Source: Halisarca cf. caerulea
Taxonomy: Eukaryota; Porifera; Demospongiae; Chondrillida; Halisarcidae
NCBI GenBank assembly: GCA_963170055.1
Contig: CAUJGJ010000085.1
Coordinates: 1,292,701-1,310,200, forward strand
DNA: 17,500 nt
Direction of reading: 5' to 3'
Both the position numbers and the translations under genes were made by a program. Under the pieces are notes generated by a model. The model did not search any database. It was not told where the DNA came from and saw only the letters and a program-made list of their open reading frames with translations. Position 1 is the stretch's first letter. The number at the start of each line of letters is the position of its first letter. Below are positions 9,366 to 17,406 of the stretch, piece by piece.

Positions 9366-9700
9366 CATCAGCCTCACTTTAACCACACAAACATCAGTCT
9401 TACTTTTAGCATACAACATCAGCCTCACTTTAACCACACAAACATCAGCCTCCCTCTCAGCACACATACATACATCAGCCTCACTTTAACCACACAAACA
9501 TCAGTCTCACTTTCAGCATACAACATCAGCCTCACTTTAACCACACAAACATCAGCCTCCCTTTCAGCACACATACATACATCAGCCTCACTTGAAGCAC
9601 ACAACATCAGCCTCACTTTAAGCATGCCAGGTCAGCCTCACTTTACCACATGAGCATGAGCTTCACTTGAAGCACACAAATGTCACTTCCACCACATGCA
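9366..9700. repeat. Minisatellite, about 27-bp units in a 107-bp higher-order repeat
   Basis: Units of 25-30 bp share CATCAGCCTCACTTTAACCA. About twelve can be counted, decaying toward the right end. Variant units recur in order: the CATCAGTCT variant at 9391 reappears at 9498, 107 bp later, together with its neighbours including CACACATACATACA. The array therefore grew by duplicating four-unit blocks. Minus-strand frames across it are repeat artefacts. Confidence 0.9.
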
Positions 9701-9888
9701 CATAAACATCATCTCGACTGTTAGCACACAAACATGCACACACAACAGTAAGGTGTACTGAGGTTATTACAGCAGCAAGGAAGCAGGGGTTTCATGGAAA
9801 TGATCTCACTTTACATATGACACACTTGGCCTCCAGGGTACCTGGTATTGGATGGACTTGTATTTAGGACTGTTTACACAAAGCAGAA

Positions 9889-10300
9889 CCTGCCTATAAG
9901 GGACACTGCATACATCAGCCACCTGTCTATAGGGGACACTGCATATAACAGCCACCTGTCTATAGGGGACACTACATACAATAGCTACATACCTGTCTAT
10001 GGAGGATACTGCATATAACAGCCACCTGTCTATACAGGACACTACATATAACAGCCACCTGTCTATAGGGGACATTACATATGACAGCCACCTGCCTATA
10101 GGGGACACTACATACAACAGCTACATACCTGTCTATACAAGACACTACATATAACAGCCACCTGTCTATAGGGGACACTACATACAATAGCTACATACCT
10201 GTCTATACAGGACACTACATATAACAGCCACCTGTCTATAGGGGACACTGTATACAACAGTTATAGGGGACACTGCACACAACAATCACCTGTTTACAAC
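9889..10300. repeat. Minisatellite with alternating 33- and 37-bp units
   Basis: About eleven units begin CCTGTCTATAGGGGACACT or the CCTGTCTATACAGGACACT variant. Most are 33 bp, ending ACAGCCA. Three are 37 bp, ending AGCTACATA. The 37-bp form is repeatedly followed by the TATACA(A/G)G form, giving a 70-bp pair. Just before the array, CAGAACCTGCCTATAAGGGA (9883) looks like a MITE terminus, suggesting the array grew inside one. The 37-bp units break any reading frame, so the minus-strand open frames (RQVAVICS-like) are not genes. Confidence 0.85.
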
Positions 10301-10640
10301 AGACACACCATTTTGGACTGAGATACAACAAGTCTCAATTCAACACCTCTTCAAAACAAAACCTGCATACAGCAGCTGCCCGGTTGGGTCTCAAGGGTGG
10401 CCCTCACATATCAGATGCAAATGAATACAGAGGCTGTAGTGTACAGTGGCATGAGTACAACACCATTATTTCAGCAGCTTGGTACAGATTGAACATGGAC
10501 ATCAATTACACCCCAACCTCCTGAACACAGAGAGAAGCAGCTGTATCTATCCCCACATGCCAGCTCTTTAATAGAATCTTTCTCTAGCTTGCCTCCAAGG
10601 GAGGAGAATGCTTCTCTGAACACACAAACAGTTTCACTAT
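10301..10640. other. Non-repetitive stretch, no gene recognised
   Basis: Ordinary-composition sequence inside the presumed CSNK1G first intron. GGGTGGCCCTCACATA near 10403 could be the degraded right end of the element that hosts the minisatellite to its left. No exon is recognised. Confidence 0.45.
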
Positions 10641-10771
10641 CAACACACACACACACACACACACACACCTCTCTCTCTTACTAACAAAGATGACATTCAC
10701 ATCCCCACTCCCCACCTTCAGGACAATTTCCAAACAAAGGCTTGCATAAGTACATATGCTATATATATACA

Positions 10772-10851
<80 letters not shown>
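10641..10851. repeat. CA microsatellite and TG microsatellite
   Basis: A short (CA)n followed by (TC)n lies at 10641-10679. A longer (TG)n lies at about 10774-10848. About 95 bp of ordinary sequence separates them. Confidence 0.9.
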
Positions 10852-10852
<1 letters not shown>

Positions 10853-10969
10853 CAAGCAGGTCCATCATAGAAGCATTATATAAATTACAAAATGTACGAC
10901 AAACCACTTAACAGTTATAGTACATGGCATTGCATTGCTACTGAGACACAGCTGTACTTGATGTGACTC

Positions 10970-10971
10970 AC
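10970..10971 (-). other. Splice donor of CSNK1G coding exon 1
   Basis: Minus-strand ATAG|GTGAGTCA is a good consensus donor and falls exactly where homology to CK1 gamma (...GELRIG) stops making sense in the continuing frame. Confidence 0.85.
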
Positions 10972-11161
10972 CTATCCTCAATTCGCCGAAATTTCCACAT
11001 CCAATTTTTCTTCCAACTCTGAAGTTGGGACCAACCATGAGCACCCCCGATGTACTTGACTGACTACCGCTTCCCCTGCTGCTCCGCTGACCACCTCGTC
11101 CACCTGAACGGCCCGTGTCGTCCCGACTGCCTACTGTTCGTGGGTCCCTTGAAGATGCCAT
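10972..11161 (-). CDS. CSNK1G: Casein kinase 1 gamma, first coding exon
   Basis: CK1 gamma is a membrane-associated serine/threonine kinase; the family phosphorylates Wnt co-receptor LRP6 among other targets. The exon encodes 63 residues plus one base. A Ser/Arg/Gly-rich N-terminus (residues 1-38) is followed by [20 protein letters not shown] and FGELRI. This matches the start of the CK1 gamma kinase domain, including the glycine-rich ATP loop (GCGNFGEL, residues 54-61). The start ATG at 11161 is the first in frame after a TGA eleven codons upstream. The exon ends in a donor GTGAG at 10971-10967, phase 1. The rest of the kinase, including the catalytic lysine and loop, must lie to the left. 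I found no second exon in the window. The paralogue (1, 2 or 3) cannot be told. Confidence 0.92.
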
Positions 11162-11886
11162 TGGAAGTATACTCAAAAGAAATTGTCTTGATCAGTAGGG
11201 AAACAGGAAGAAACATGTGCCTCCAGGAAATTGGTTCCTTTAACTTGGACACTAAAGTAGTGTTCTACAATCCGGCAATAGTTCACCGACAGGCGTTTTC
11301 TAAGTGATGAAAGATACCTAATGGGGCTGAATACTCCCTCTTGACAAGACACCAAAACGGCTTGAGGGAATGATGAGTAGATGTGAGAGATCTCGGACGT
11401 TAAACGAGGATCTCTCTATTCCAAAATCTTCTTACAAAGTTTGAAAGTATCCCAATAACGAGTCTCGGAGATACACAAAGACGTAGACGGAATTGGAGTG
11501 TGCCTCAATTTTGAAGAATGGTAATGAGAGAAAACTGGTATACGGTGCTCCCCCCCTGATACAAATGGACCTCTCGGGATTTAAACCCCAGATGAATGAG
11601 TTACAGTCTTCAATGATGTACAAAGAATCGCTAAATCCTCACTCCTGCTCGAAATTCCTCTACTACGTTGAATCTGGGGAGCGTTCAGACTAGTTGCCGA
11701 GCCGCAAGACGAATTCCGTAAAATAATCAGCAAACCAACGGATAATATCGTATACTAATGGTTCGACCACGCCTGTGATTGTAAAATGCGACCAATATCG
11801 TCTGTATAAATAAGAATTTTTAATATATACGATATACTATTTATACAGCTATTAAAACAACATTAATTGCGGAACCACAGGCTAAA
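11162..11886. promoter_or_regulatory. Divergent intergenic region, probable bidirectional promoter
   Basis: The start codons of the minus-strand CSNK1G and plus-strand NDUFA13 are 725 bp apart with no transposon or microsatellite between, in contrast to everything around. On the NDUFA13 side, CCAAT at 11792-11796 and TATAAATA at 11805-11812 lie 75-95 bp before the ATG in an AT-rich segment (about 11800-11870). The rest presumably holds 5' untranslated sequence of CSNK1G. Stop-free frames of 60-85 codons occur on both strands (for example 11493-11693) but match nothing known. The promoter role is inferred from arrangement. Confidence 0.55.
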
Positions 11887-12053
11887 ATGGCTGCTTTCAA
11901 GCAAGACATGCCTCCCAAAGAGGGCTATCCAAAGTTCAAGTTTGCTCGAAACCTACCGAGAAGGGGACCCTCGGGGCTAATGGTATTACTTGGTGGTTCA
12001 GCAATTATGGGAGCTGGTTTCTTTGTTGTTATAGCCACCAACAGAAAACGAAG
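11887..12053 (+). CDS. NDUFA13: NDUFA13 (GRIM-19), coding exon 1
   Basis: NDUFA13 is an accessory subunit of mitochondrial respiratory complex I, anchored in the inner membrane by one helix and needed for complex assembly. Vertebrate GRIM-19 is also linked to cell death and STAT3. This exon encodes residues 1-55 plus two bases. It begins MAAFKQDMPPKEGY and contains RNLPRRGPSG, the family signature (NLPRRGLSG in vertebrates). A hydrophobic helix LMVLLGGSAIMGAGFFVVIA (about 31-50) and basic NRKRR follow. There is no cleavable presequence, as is normal for this subunit. The ATG context is good (A at -3, G at +4). The donor is GTGAGT at 12054. The three exons in the window give 111 residues; the family protein is about 144, so roughly 33 residues lie beyond 17500. 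Confidence 0.95.
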
Positions 12054-12160
12054 GTGAGTGTGTACAGGAATATGATTGACATTGGCTTACACCAGAAGTC
12101 TTTTGTAATCTACGTTTGCCATAGTTTGTTATTTTATTAAACGTTCTCTTTTTTGTGTAG
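12054..12160 (+). other. NDUFA13 intron 1 (107 bp)
   Basis: GTGAGT donor, pyrimidine-rich end (TTCTCTTTTTTGTGTAG) and phase 2. It is compact and repeat-free, unlike the next intron. Confidence 0.9.
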
Positions 12161-12232
12161 GGAAATTACGAAAGAGAAATTGCAAGCAAGATTAGCACTT
12201 TTACCGTTATTACAAGCGGAACAGGACAGAAG
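12161..12232 (+). CDS. NDUFA13: NDUFA13, coding exon 2
   Basis: This 72-bp exon, phase 2 at both ends, encodes EITKEKLQARLALLPLLQAE and QDR (residues 57-79), with Arg56 split across the preceding junction. ARLALLPLLQAEQDRR corresponds to the vertebrate ARIALLPLLQAETDRR, the most conserved stretch of the protein, which follows the membrane helix. The acceptor is TGTGTAG at 12154-12160 and the donor GTGAAT at 12233, which is weaker than the first. Confidence 0.95.
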
Positions 12233-12714
12233 GTGAATTTAATTCTTTCCGTGTGATTTAAATGTGCACATCAAAAGAAGGAGTTCGTTTGGTGGGTTGT
12301 TAGCGCTGAATTTTCGATTTGAAGGCTTTCCTACTGCGCGTGCTGGAAAATGGTACGTGTCTATTTTTAGCAACGACAAGGAATTCCTTATTTAGGCTAC
12401 GCGCTGGCAGGAAGGGACTCCCCTTTTTGGGAATTACGTCATATTTCAACCATCCGTGGCGAGTGCTCATCCAATCTGATGTCATAACTTTCTTTACCAT
12501 TACTCAACAAATATACAGTGAGATTTTTTTTAAATCAGAGTATAAGTACGATTATACAGTGGGAATTTAATTAGTTGTCTTGTCTAGCCCTGACCTGTCC
12601 ATTTTCATCATACACACAGACACAATGTTGTATTGTGTTAAATGATTGCAACCTGTTTAATTCAATTGCATTTGAACCAAAGTGCTCTTGTAAACGGATT
12701 TTCATAGTGAATAA

Positions 12715-12794
12715 TCCTTAAAAAGAAGGACTGTCCTTGCTGGCCCACCCAGTCAAAATATTATATTACTCCTTAAAAAGAAGGACTGTCCTTG
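12715..12794. repeat. Two-copy direct repeat, 25 bp each
   Basis: An identical 25-bp segment containing AAAAAGAAGGACTGTCCTTG lies at 12715-12739 and 12770-12794. Each copy includes the near-palindrome AAGGACTGTCCTT. The flanking 30 bp differ, so it is either a short tandem duplication with divergence or two ends of a small insertion. Confidence 0.8.
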
Positions 12795-13032
12795 TTGCAA
12801 ATGTTCCAAGTTACGTAGAAACAGTTTTGTGCCTTTGTCCTGGGAACTTCTTTATATTGCATTATTTTTCTTGATTTGAATAATAATATGCACACAAAAA
12901 TTCTGTGCATTGAAGAAGGAGTTCACATAGTTGTACATCGTAGGGTTTACATATGCACATCGTAGTCACTGTTAGTTTTCTCTTGTGTTGGATTTGCAAA
13001 GATTTGGGAATTCAGCTCGTGGAATGTACGTA

Positions 13033-13203
13033 CTGAATTTACTGGGTATAAGTCGTAGTTTTGATGCCTAAATTTTACTGGCAAAATGTGCATGGGGTGC
13101 GCCTTATGCACCGAATAGCTTGTTATGGCTGATGACATGATAATGCTGTTCAAACCACGGTGCGACTTATACAGAGGTGAGACTTATACCCCGTAAAATA
13201 CAG
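13033..13203. mobile_element. TIR element, second family (CTGTATTTACGGGGTATAAG)
   Basis: The left end CTGAATTTACTGGGTATAAG follows TA (13031-13032). The right end CTTATACCCCGTAAAATACAG closes at 13203 and is followed by GA. The 171-bp unit carries internal GGTGCGACTTAT-type repeats near both ends. A lone end of the same family lies at 4393. Length and likely TA target resemble the other MITEs, but the termini differ. Confidence 0.65.
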
Positions 13204-13455
13204 GACGTATATACGTATGGTGACTTCGTGAATAATGAAAGTGTGTTTGCAAAGACGATTGGACATACGTAGGTGCTGCTACTAATGCCATTTTGTAGTT
13301 GTAAATTCTGTATTGGTGTGTACGTATTACGTATGTACATATGTACGTATGTACGTACGAAATGAATGGAGAATGAGTGGAGTTGCTATGATGAGAAATG
13401 TATAAAATTGGAGATATACTGCATGGCATTTTTTGATTTTAAATGAAGGTTCATA
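13204..13455. other. Intronic DNA with a short TACG tract
   Basis: Mostly ordinary sequence, with a TACG/TATG tract at about 13320-13360. No gene is seen. Confidence 0.5.
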
Positions 13456-13633
13456 CAGTAGAAACTGTTTAACAAGAAATCCAGAATGCACTAATATTTA
13501 GTTCTTGTTAAAAGTATTTCTTGTTAAAAGTATGAAGATAGTACATTCTATATACAGTTGGTTCACAAAAATTATTCTTGTTAAGTGATAGTTCTTAATT
13601 GTTAAGCGACTTTGTCTTAACCAGTTTCCACTG
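13456..13633. mobile_element. MITE, CAGTAGAAACTG subfamily, 178 bp
   Basis: The left end CAGTAGAAACTGTTTAACAA pairs with the right end TTAACCAGTTTCCACTG (reverse complement CAGTGGAAACTGGTTAA). TA flanks both sides (13454-13455 and 13634-13635). The internal TTCTTGTTAA motif recurs several times. It has the same length class and TA target as the CAGTGGAACCTC elements. Confidence 0.75.
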
Positions 13634-13712
13634 TACTTATATGTAGGTGAGTGATTTGAGATCGGCCAGCAATTCTGCAGCACCTCTGATAGTGGACTCT
13701 GAAATGTAGACG

Positions 13713-14222
13713 CAGTGTAACAAACCCTACTACAAAGGACATAGCTTGAGGGCTGAGAATGTGTCCTCCTCATACCTTCTATGGTTTTCAAACCTCCCAA
13801 AGAGGACAACCTGCCTACAAAGGACACAGCTTGAGGGCTGAGAATGTGTCCTCCTCATACCTTCTATGGTTTTCAAACCTCCCAAAGAGGACAACCTGCC
13901 TACAAAGGACACAGCTTGAGGGCTGAGAATGTGTCCTCCTCATACCTTCTATGGTTTTCAAACCTCCCAAAGAGGACAACCTGCCTACAAAGGACACAGC
14001 TTGAGGGCTGAGAATGTGTCCTCCTCATACCTTCTATGGTTTTCAAACCTCCCAAAGAGGACAACCTGCCTACAAAGGGCACAGCTTGAGGGCTGAGAAT
14101 GTGTCCTCCTCATACCTTCTATGGTTTTCAAACCTCCCAAAGAGGACAACCTGCCTACAAAGGGCAAAAGTGTCTGAGTTTGTGTTCTCTGAAGGTGTCC
14201 TCATTTCGGTGGAGACCCCACT
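13713..14222. mobile_element. MITE expanded by an internal 85-bp minisatellite
   Basis: CAGTGTAACAAACCCTAC at 13713 resembles the family's left terminus, and GGTGGAGACCCCACT ending at 14222 resembles its right terminus. Between them lies the 85-bp tandem array. The termini are degraded and the flanks are not TA, so the boundaries are inferred. Confidence 0.45.
13730..14165. repeat. Minisatellite, five 85-bp units
   Basis: Unit starts (CTACAAAGG) fall at 13730, 13815, 13900, 13985 and 14070, with a partial sixth at 14155, exactly 85 bp apart. Copies are nearly identical. Visible differences are GGACATAG in the first unit and GGGCACAG in the fifth, so the expansion is recent. Because 85 is not a multiple of three, overlapping 60-codon minus-strand frames shift each unit and are artefacts. 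AGAGGACA and AAAGGACA inside each unit recall the MITE interior. Confidence 0.97.
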
Positions 14223-14272
14223 TCAGTGACCTAGCAATACTGTCACCTTTAGAAAGGCTGTAGTTTTGCATA

Positions 14273-14457
14273 TAGTGTAACCTCTCAGTATAATCCGACA
14301 CCTCTATAATCCAAGATTCTCCTGCGCTAATCCACCCATTTTATGTGGTGCAGTCGGCATATTAAAGTATGCAAATAGTCACTCCATGATCTGACAACCT
14401 CCTAATCTGACACTTTCTTCAAGTTCCATTGAGTGTCGGATTAGAGAGGGTTCACTG
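14273..14457. mobile_element. pogo-like MITE, 185 bp
   Basis: The left end is TAGTGTAACCTCTCAGTATA (first base C to T) after TA (14271-14272). The right end GGATTAGAGAGGGTTCACTG is followed by TA (14458-14459). Both subterminal regions carry AATCCGACAC / GTGTCGGATT. GAGTGTCGGATTAGAGAG and its partner resemble the 2116-2272 element. Confidence 0.78.
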
Positions 14458-14739
14458 TACACACATGCTCACCGATATCAAGCAATCACACGTTAATGTA
14501 TTGTAATACAATTTATACTTCTATAATGACACACACAATGGGAATGATAAGATAAAGCTATGCTTACATCACACAAAGGTACCGTGATAGCTGACACCAC
14601 AGGAAGTGAGTCACAAGGCCACAATGCTGTAAATTGAAGCCGTGTGCAGTGCATTTTATGATATAATTTGTAAACCATTGAAGCCTGTCTATAAAGGCCA
14701 CCCAAGGGTCAAGTCATAATGGTCTCTATAGACCAGGTA

Positions 14740-14920
14740 CAGGGAAGCCTTTATAATCCAACACTCCATGAGTTTTGAATTACGTAGATGTCAGATTACA
14801 GAGGTTGTCAGATTATCAAGTGTTTCTTTGTACAGTCAAACATGGTGATTGTCTCTCAGAATATGATCAGGTCAGAGAAATGTTGAATTGTTGAGATGTT
14901 GGAATATAGAGGTTCCACCA
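14740..14920. mobile_element. Diverged pogo-like MITE, 181 bp
   Basis: The left end CAGGGAAGCCTTTATAATCC follows TA (14738-14739). The right end GGAATATAGAGGTTCCACCA precedes TA (14921-14922). Internal GTCAGATTACAGAGG-type blocks agree with the family. Just to the left (14680-14737), GCCTGTCTATAAAGGCCACC and GGTCTCTATAGACCAGG look like the two ends of another small, largely deleted relative. Confidence 0.6.
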
Positions 14921-15259
14921 TAGTCCTTATACAAGGCACATCTGTGTCACTGAGGTGGCATATGGACCAGCCTACAGTGGTGTCTTTAGAGAGTTGGTCC
15001 TTGTATACAGGTGGTTTCAAGACATCTTCCACAGGGTATTTATAACCGTCCAGGAATAAAATGCAAAAATGGCCGTCTCGAAATAGCTTCACAAATTATC
15101 GATCGTTTCTACTTAGTTGACTTGATTTGCGCCGAGTTCTTCTTACTGGACGAAAGTTGTATATATTCCGCGCATGTCGGTACTTAACTAGAGATTGTTT
15201 CTATTGTCTGAAGGAAGATAACAAGCTAGGAATACATAGCAGTTTTAGACAAACTTCGC
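14921..15259. other. Intronic DNA, TIR-like fragments, no gene
   Basis: CTACAGTGGTGTCTTTAGAG near 14968 and ATACAGGTGGTTTCAAG near 15004 resemble degraded element ends. The rest is ordinary sequence with no recognised gene. Confidence 0.4.
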
Positions 15260-15559
15260 CTTGGTTAGACCTTTAGATCCCTCTCAATTCCCATTAAACA
15301 ACACCAAAAGACAGAACAAGTGGTGAGCTATCGGAAAATCGTTCCGGGCTATAGGTTATAATCTTCCGTAAGAAAGTTATAACCGAAAATCCTGTTTTTT
15401 CACCCTTCAAATGGCCAAAATTTAGCATAAATGGTCCAATTGCGAAAAACTGCTTGATTGTAGCACTATGCCCGGAACGATTTTTGCAAACCGAAACATC
15501 TTAAGATTCCATCAAAGTTGCATTTGGTGAGATTCGAAGGCATCTGAGGTCTAACCAAG
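15260..15559. repeat. Nested foldback element, 300 bp
   Basis: CTTGGTTAGACCT at 15260-15272 is the exact reverse complement of AGGTCTAACCAAG at 15547-15559, with weaker pairing for another 20 bp. Inside, AAATCGTTCCGGG (15336-15348) pairs exactly with CCCGGAACGATTT (15471-15483). A smaller hairpin GGTTATA/TATAACC sits at about 15354-15384. This looks like a foldback transposon or a degraded MITE. No target-site duplication is clear. Confidence 0.65.
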
Positions 15560-16208
15560 CAACTTCATCTTCGCCCTCAACAAAAGTGCCATTTTCGTGA
15601 CGTTTCACGGATACGTATAGGCATAGTGTCACAAAAGACGCCTTCTTCCCCCATTCTGTTGATATGTGAAACTTCGTACGTCACCTGAAGATGCCAAATG
15701 ACGCATTGAAAACAGCCGCTAATTGATGACGTTGAAAACAAGCACCGCCCACAATCGGAACAAGCAACAGACTGTTATAAACACCCTGTGTCCACTATAT
15801 TAAATGCTCTTTTTGTACAGTTGTATGGCAGCATATGAACAGAAGCTGCTTCTTAAATGGAGTGTATGCGTGCATATACGTATACGTATGACAAACTGAC
15901 TGATAGTGGAAACCTTAAATCAGGACCAGAAATAGCAGTCGGCCATCTACGTACGTATATACCGTTTTCCAAACAGCACTTGATAATGGCATTCCAAAAT
16001 CAAGTTGGGTCAGCCATCTGGCCGACTAACATTCTTCTTTTCAAATTGATATAATGTCCTCAGAATTAGATACTGAAACTGAGAGCTGAGCCCACTACCT
16101 ACTATTACTGGCAAGTGCCATTTCTATAGAGTCAATAACGAATGAGACTAATAATATTATAGTAACCGACAGAAATGGCCGACCACTTTTCAAAATGTCC
16201 TACCAATA
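15560..16208. other. Intronic DNA, no gene recognised
   Basis: Ordinary-composition intron sequence with one short TACG tract near 15876-15890 and another near 15949. No exon, RNA gene or complete element is seen. Confidence 0.5.
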
Positions 16209-16387
16209 CAGTGTAACCTCTCTAAACCGAACGCCTTCAGGACCAAAGAAAAAGTTTGGTTTAGAGAGTTTCCCAGATTAGAGAGGTTCTGTATGTACAG
16301 CAAATATAGAGAGCAGGACTTGAAAAACATGTCCAGTTTACAGAGGGTTCCAGATTACAAAGGGTTTGGTTTAGAGAGGTTACACTG
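16209..16387. mobile_element. pogo-like MITE, best-preserved copy, 179 bp
   Basis: The left end CAGTGTAACCTCTCTAAACC and the right end GGTTTAGAGAGGTTACACTG are perfect 20-bp inverted repeats. TA flanks both sides (16207-16208 and 16388-16389). The interior holds further copies of the motif (GTTTGGTTTAGAGAG at about 16254, AGATTAGAGAGG near 16275). There is no coding capacity. This is the cleanest terminus in the window and the best seed for a consensus. Confidence 0.9.
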
Positions 16388-17406
16388 TATATTACTCACT
16401 GGGTCAGCCATTTGTCCTAGCAAAGGTAAAATGCCATTTCTACCACTGTTAAATTATGCACTTGATAGTGTACATTTCCAGTATACTCATGTATTATGTA
16501 TGTATGTATATTCCATAATATATTGCTAAATTTTTGAGGAGCTTAACTTTCACATTTTTCGAATATGAGCTCTAGAGCCCGCAATTGACACGCCACAGAA
16601 AAGAATTGGTGCAGTGTTTGGCAGGTAGCAGCTGAACGACAGACCCACAAAAGTTATTTCTACGAATATTTCAAAAGTGGCCAACCACAAAAGTTAACTC
16701 CTTGACAATTTAGCACTATGCGCGGTATATTGAACCTCGTGAATCATGAATTTAATTGCTTAGATGTAGAGTGTGCATATGTACGTATGTAAAAGGGAGT
16801 GATTGCACAATTACTGTTTAAAAATGGCCCCTTTAGCATATAAGGTGAACTATGTAGAATATCTACCCACAAACGTACATATAGCCGCCGTCAAGCTGGG
16901 TGGCGATTTTTTCCCATCCAACGCAGTAAATGTAACCATTTGCACTCTGTTCTCTAGGGCCCAGGGCTGCTCTTACAATAATTCACATTATATCAATCAA
17001 TCAATGGTCATTTCAGTGCATCATGCCATCTAAGGCACTGGGACCTACTGTAGTCCCATGCAGCACTGTACATACCATACAATGGACACAGAAAAGATAA
17101 AAATAAAAATAAAACTATTGATCATGCACACAATTAATCAGGCCTATAGTTTGCATGCTGATTGGAATCCAAGCATATCGGACTGAAAGCAAGGGCAGAT
17201 AGTTCTACAAAGGTCCAAACCGTGTTTCAAACGTGGCTCTGATCCCTATTGTGATGTTATGGCTAATGCAAGCTTGACACAAAATGTTAGCTACTTCTTC
17301 CTCCTCATTTTGCTCAGGCTTGATTGTACAATGACTCCTCGATGATTCTCAATTATATATAGTGCAATCTCTTTTTAATTTATGTATTTGTGTTCTCTCT
17401 CTGAAG
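16388..17406. other. Intronic DNA up to the NDUFA13 exon 3 acceptor
   Basis: Mostly unique sequence with a short (AATC)n run near 16995 and a TACG tract near 16780. The stop-free frames (16293-16529, 16803-17033) resemble nothing known. The last 15 bp (GTTCTCTCTCTGAAG) form the pyrimidine tract and acceptor. Confidence 0.5.

Larger units (their letters stand above)
12233..17406 (+). other. NDUFA13 intron 2 (5,174 bp), transposon-rich
   Basis: It is bounded by GTGAAT at 12233 and a CTCTCTCTGAAG acceptor ending at 17406. It holds six short inverted-repeat elements, an 85-bp minisatellite, a foldback structure and little microsatellite DNA. No nested gene is recognised on either strand. It is about 48 times longer than intron 1, and recognisable element or satellite sequence accounts for roughly 1.7 kb of it. 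Confidence 0.88.

Noticed and set aside
9806..10187. Minus-strand frames of 70-100 codons with a repeated CSVPYRQVA motif
   Set aside because: This is a translation of the 33/37-bp minisatellite. The 37-bp units shift the frame.
9366..10300. Regularly spaced repeats considered as a CRISPR array
   Set aside because: Units are tandem without unique spacers, the DNA is eukaryotic and spliced, and no cas-like genes are present.
11050..11307. Plus-strand 85-codon frame overlapping the kinase exon
   Set aside because: It is antisense to the well-supported CSNK1G exon and resembles no protein; a shadow frame.
11493..11693. Plus-strand 66-codon frame between the two genes
   Set aside because: No homology is recognised, and the reverse strand is equally open. 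It more likely lies in 5' untranslated or promoter sequence.
13498..14167. Repeated 60-codon minus-strand frames, seemingly a tandem gene family
   Set aside because: They are offset by exactly 85 bp and arise from the minisatellite. The unit length is not a multiple of three, so no continuous repeat protein exists.
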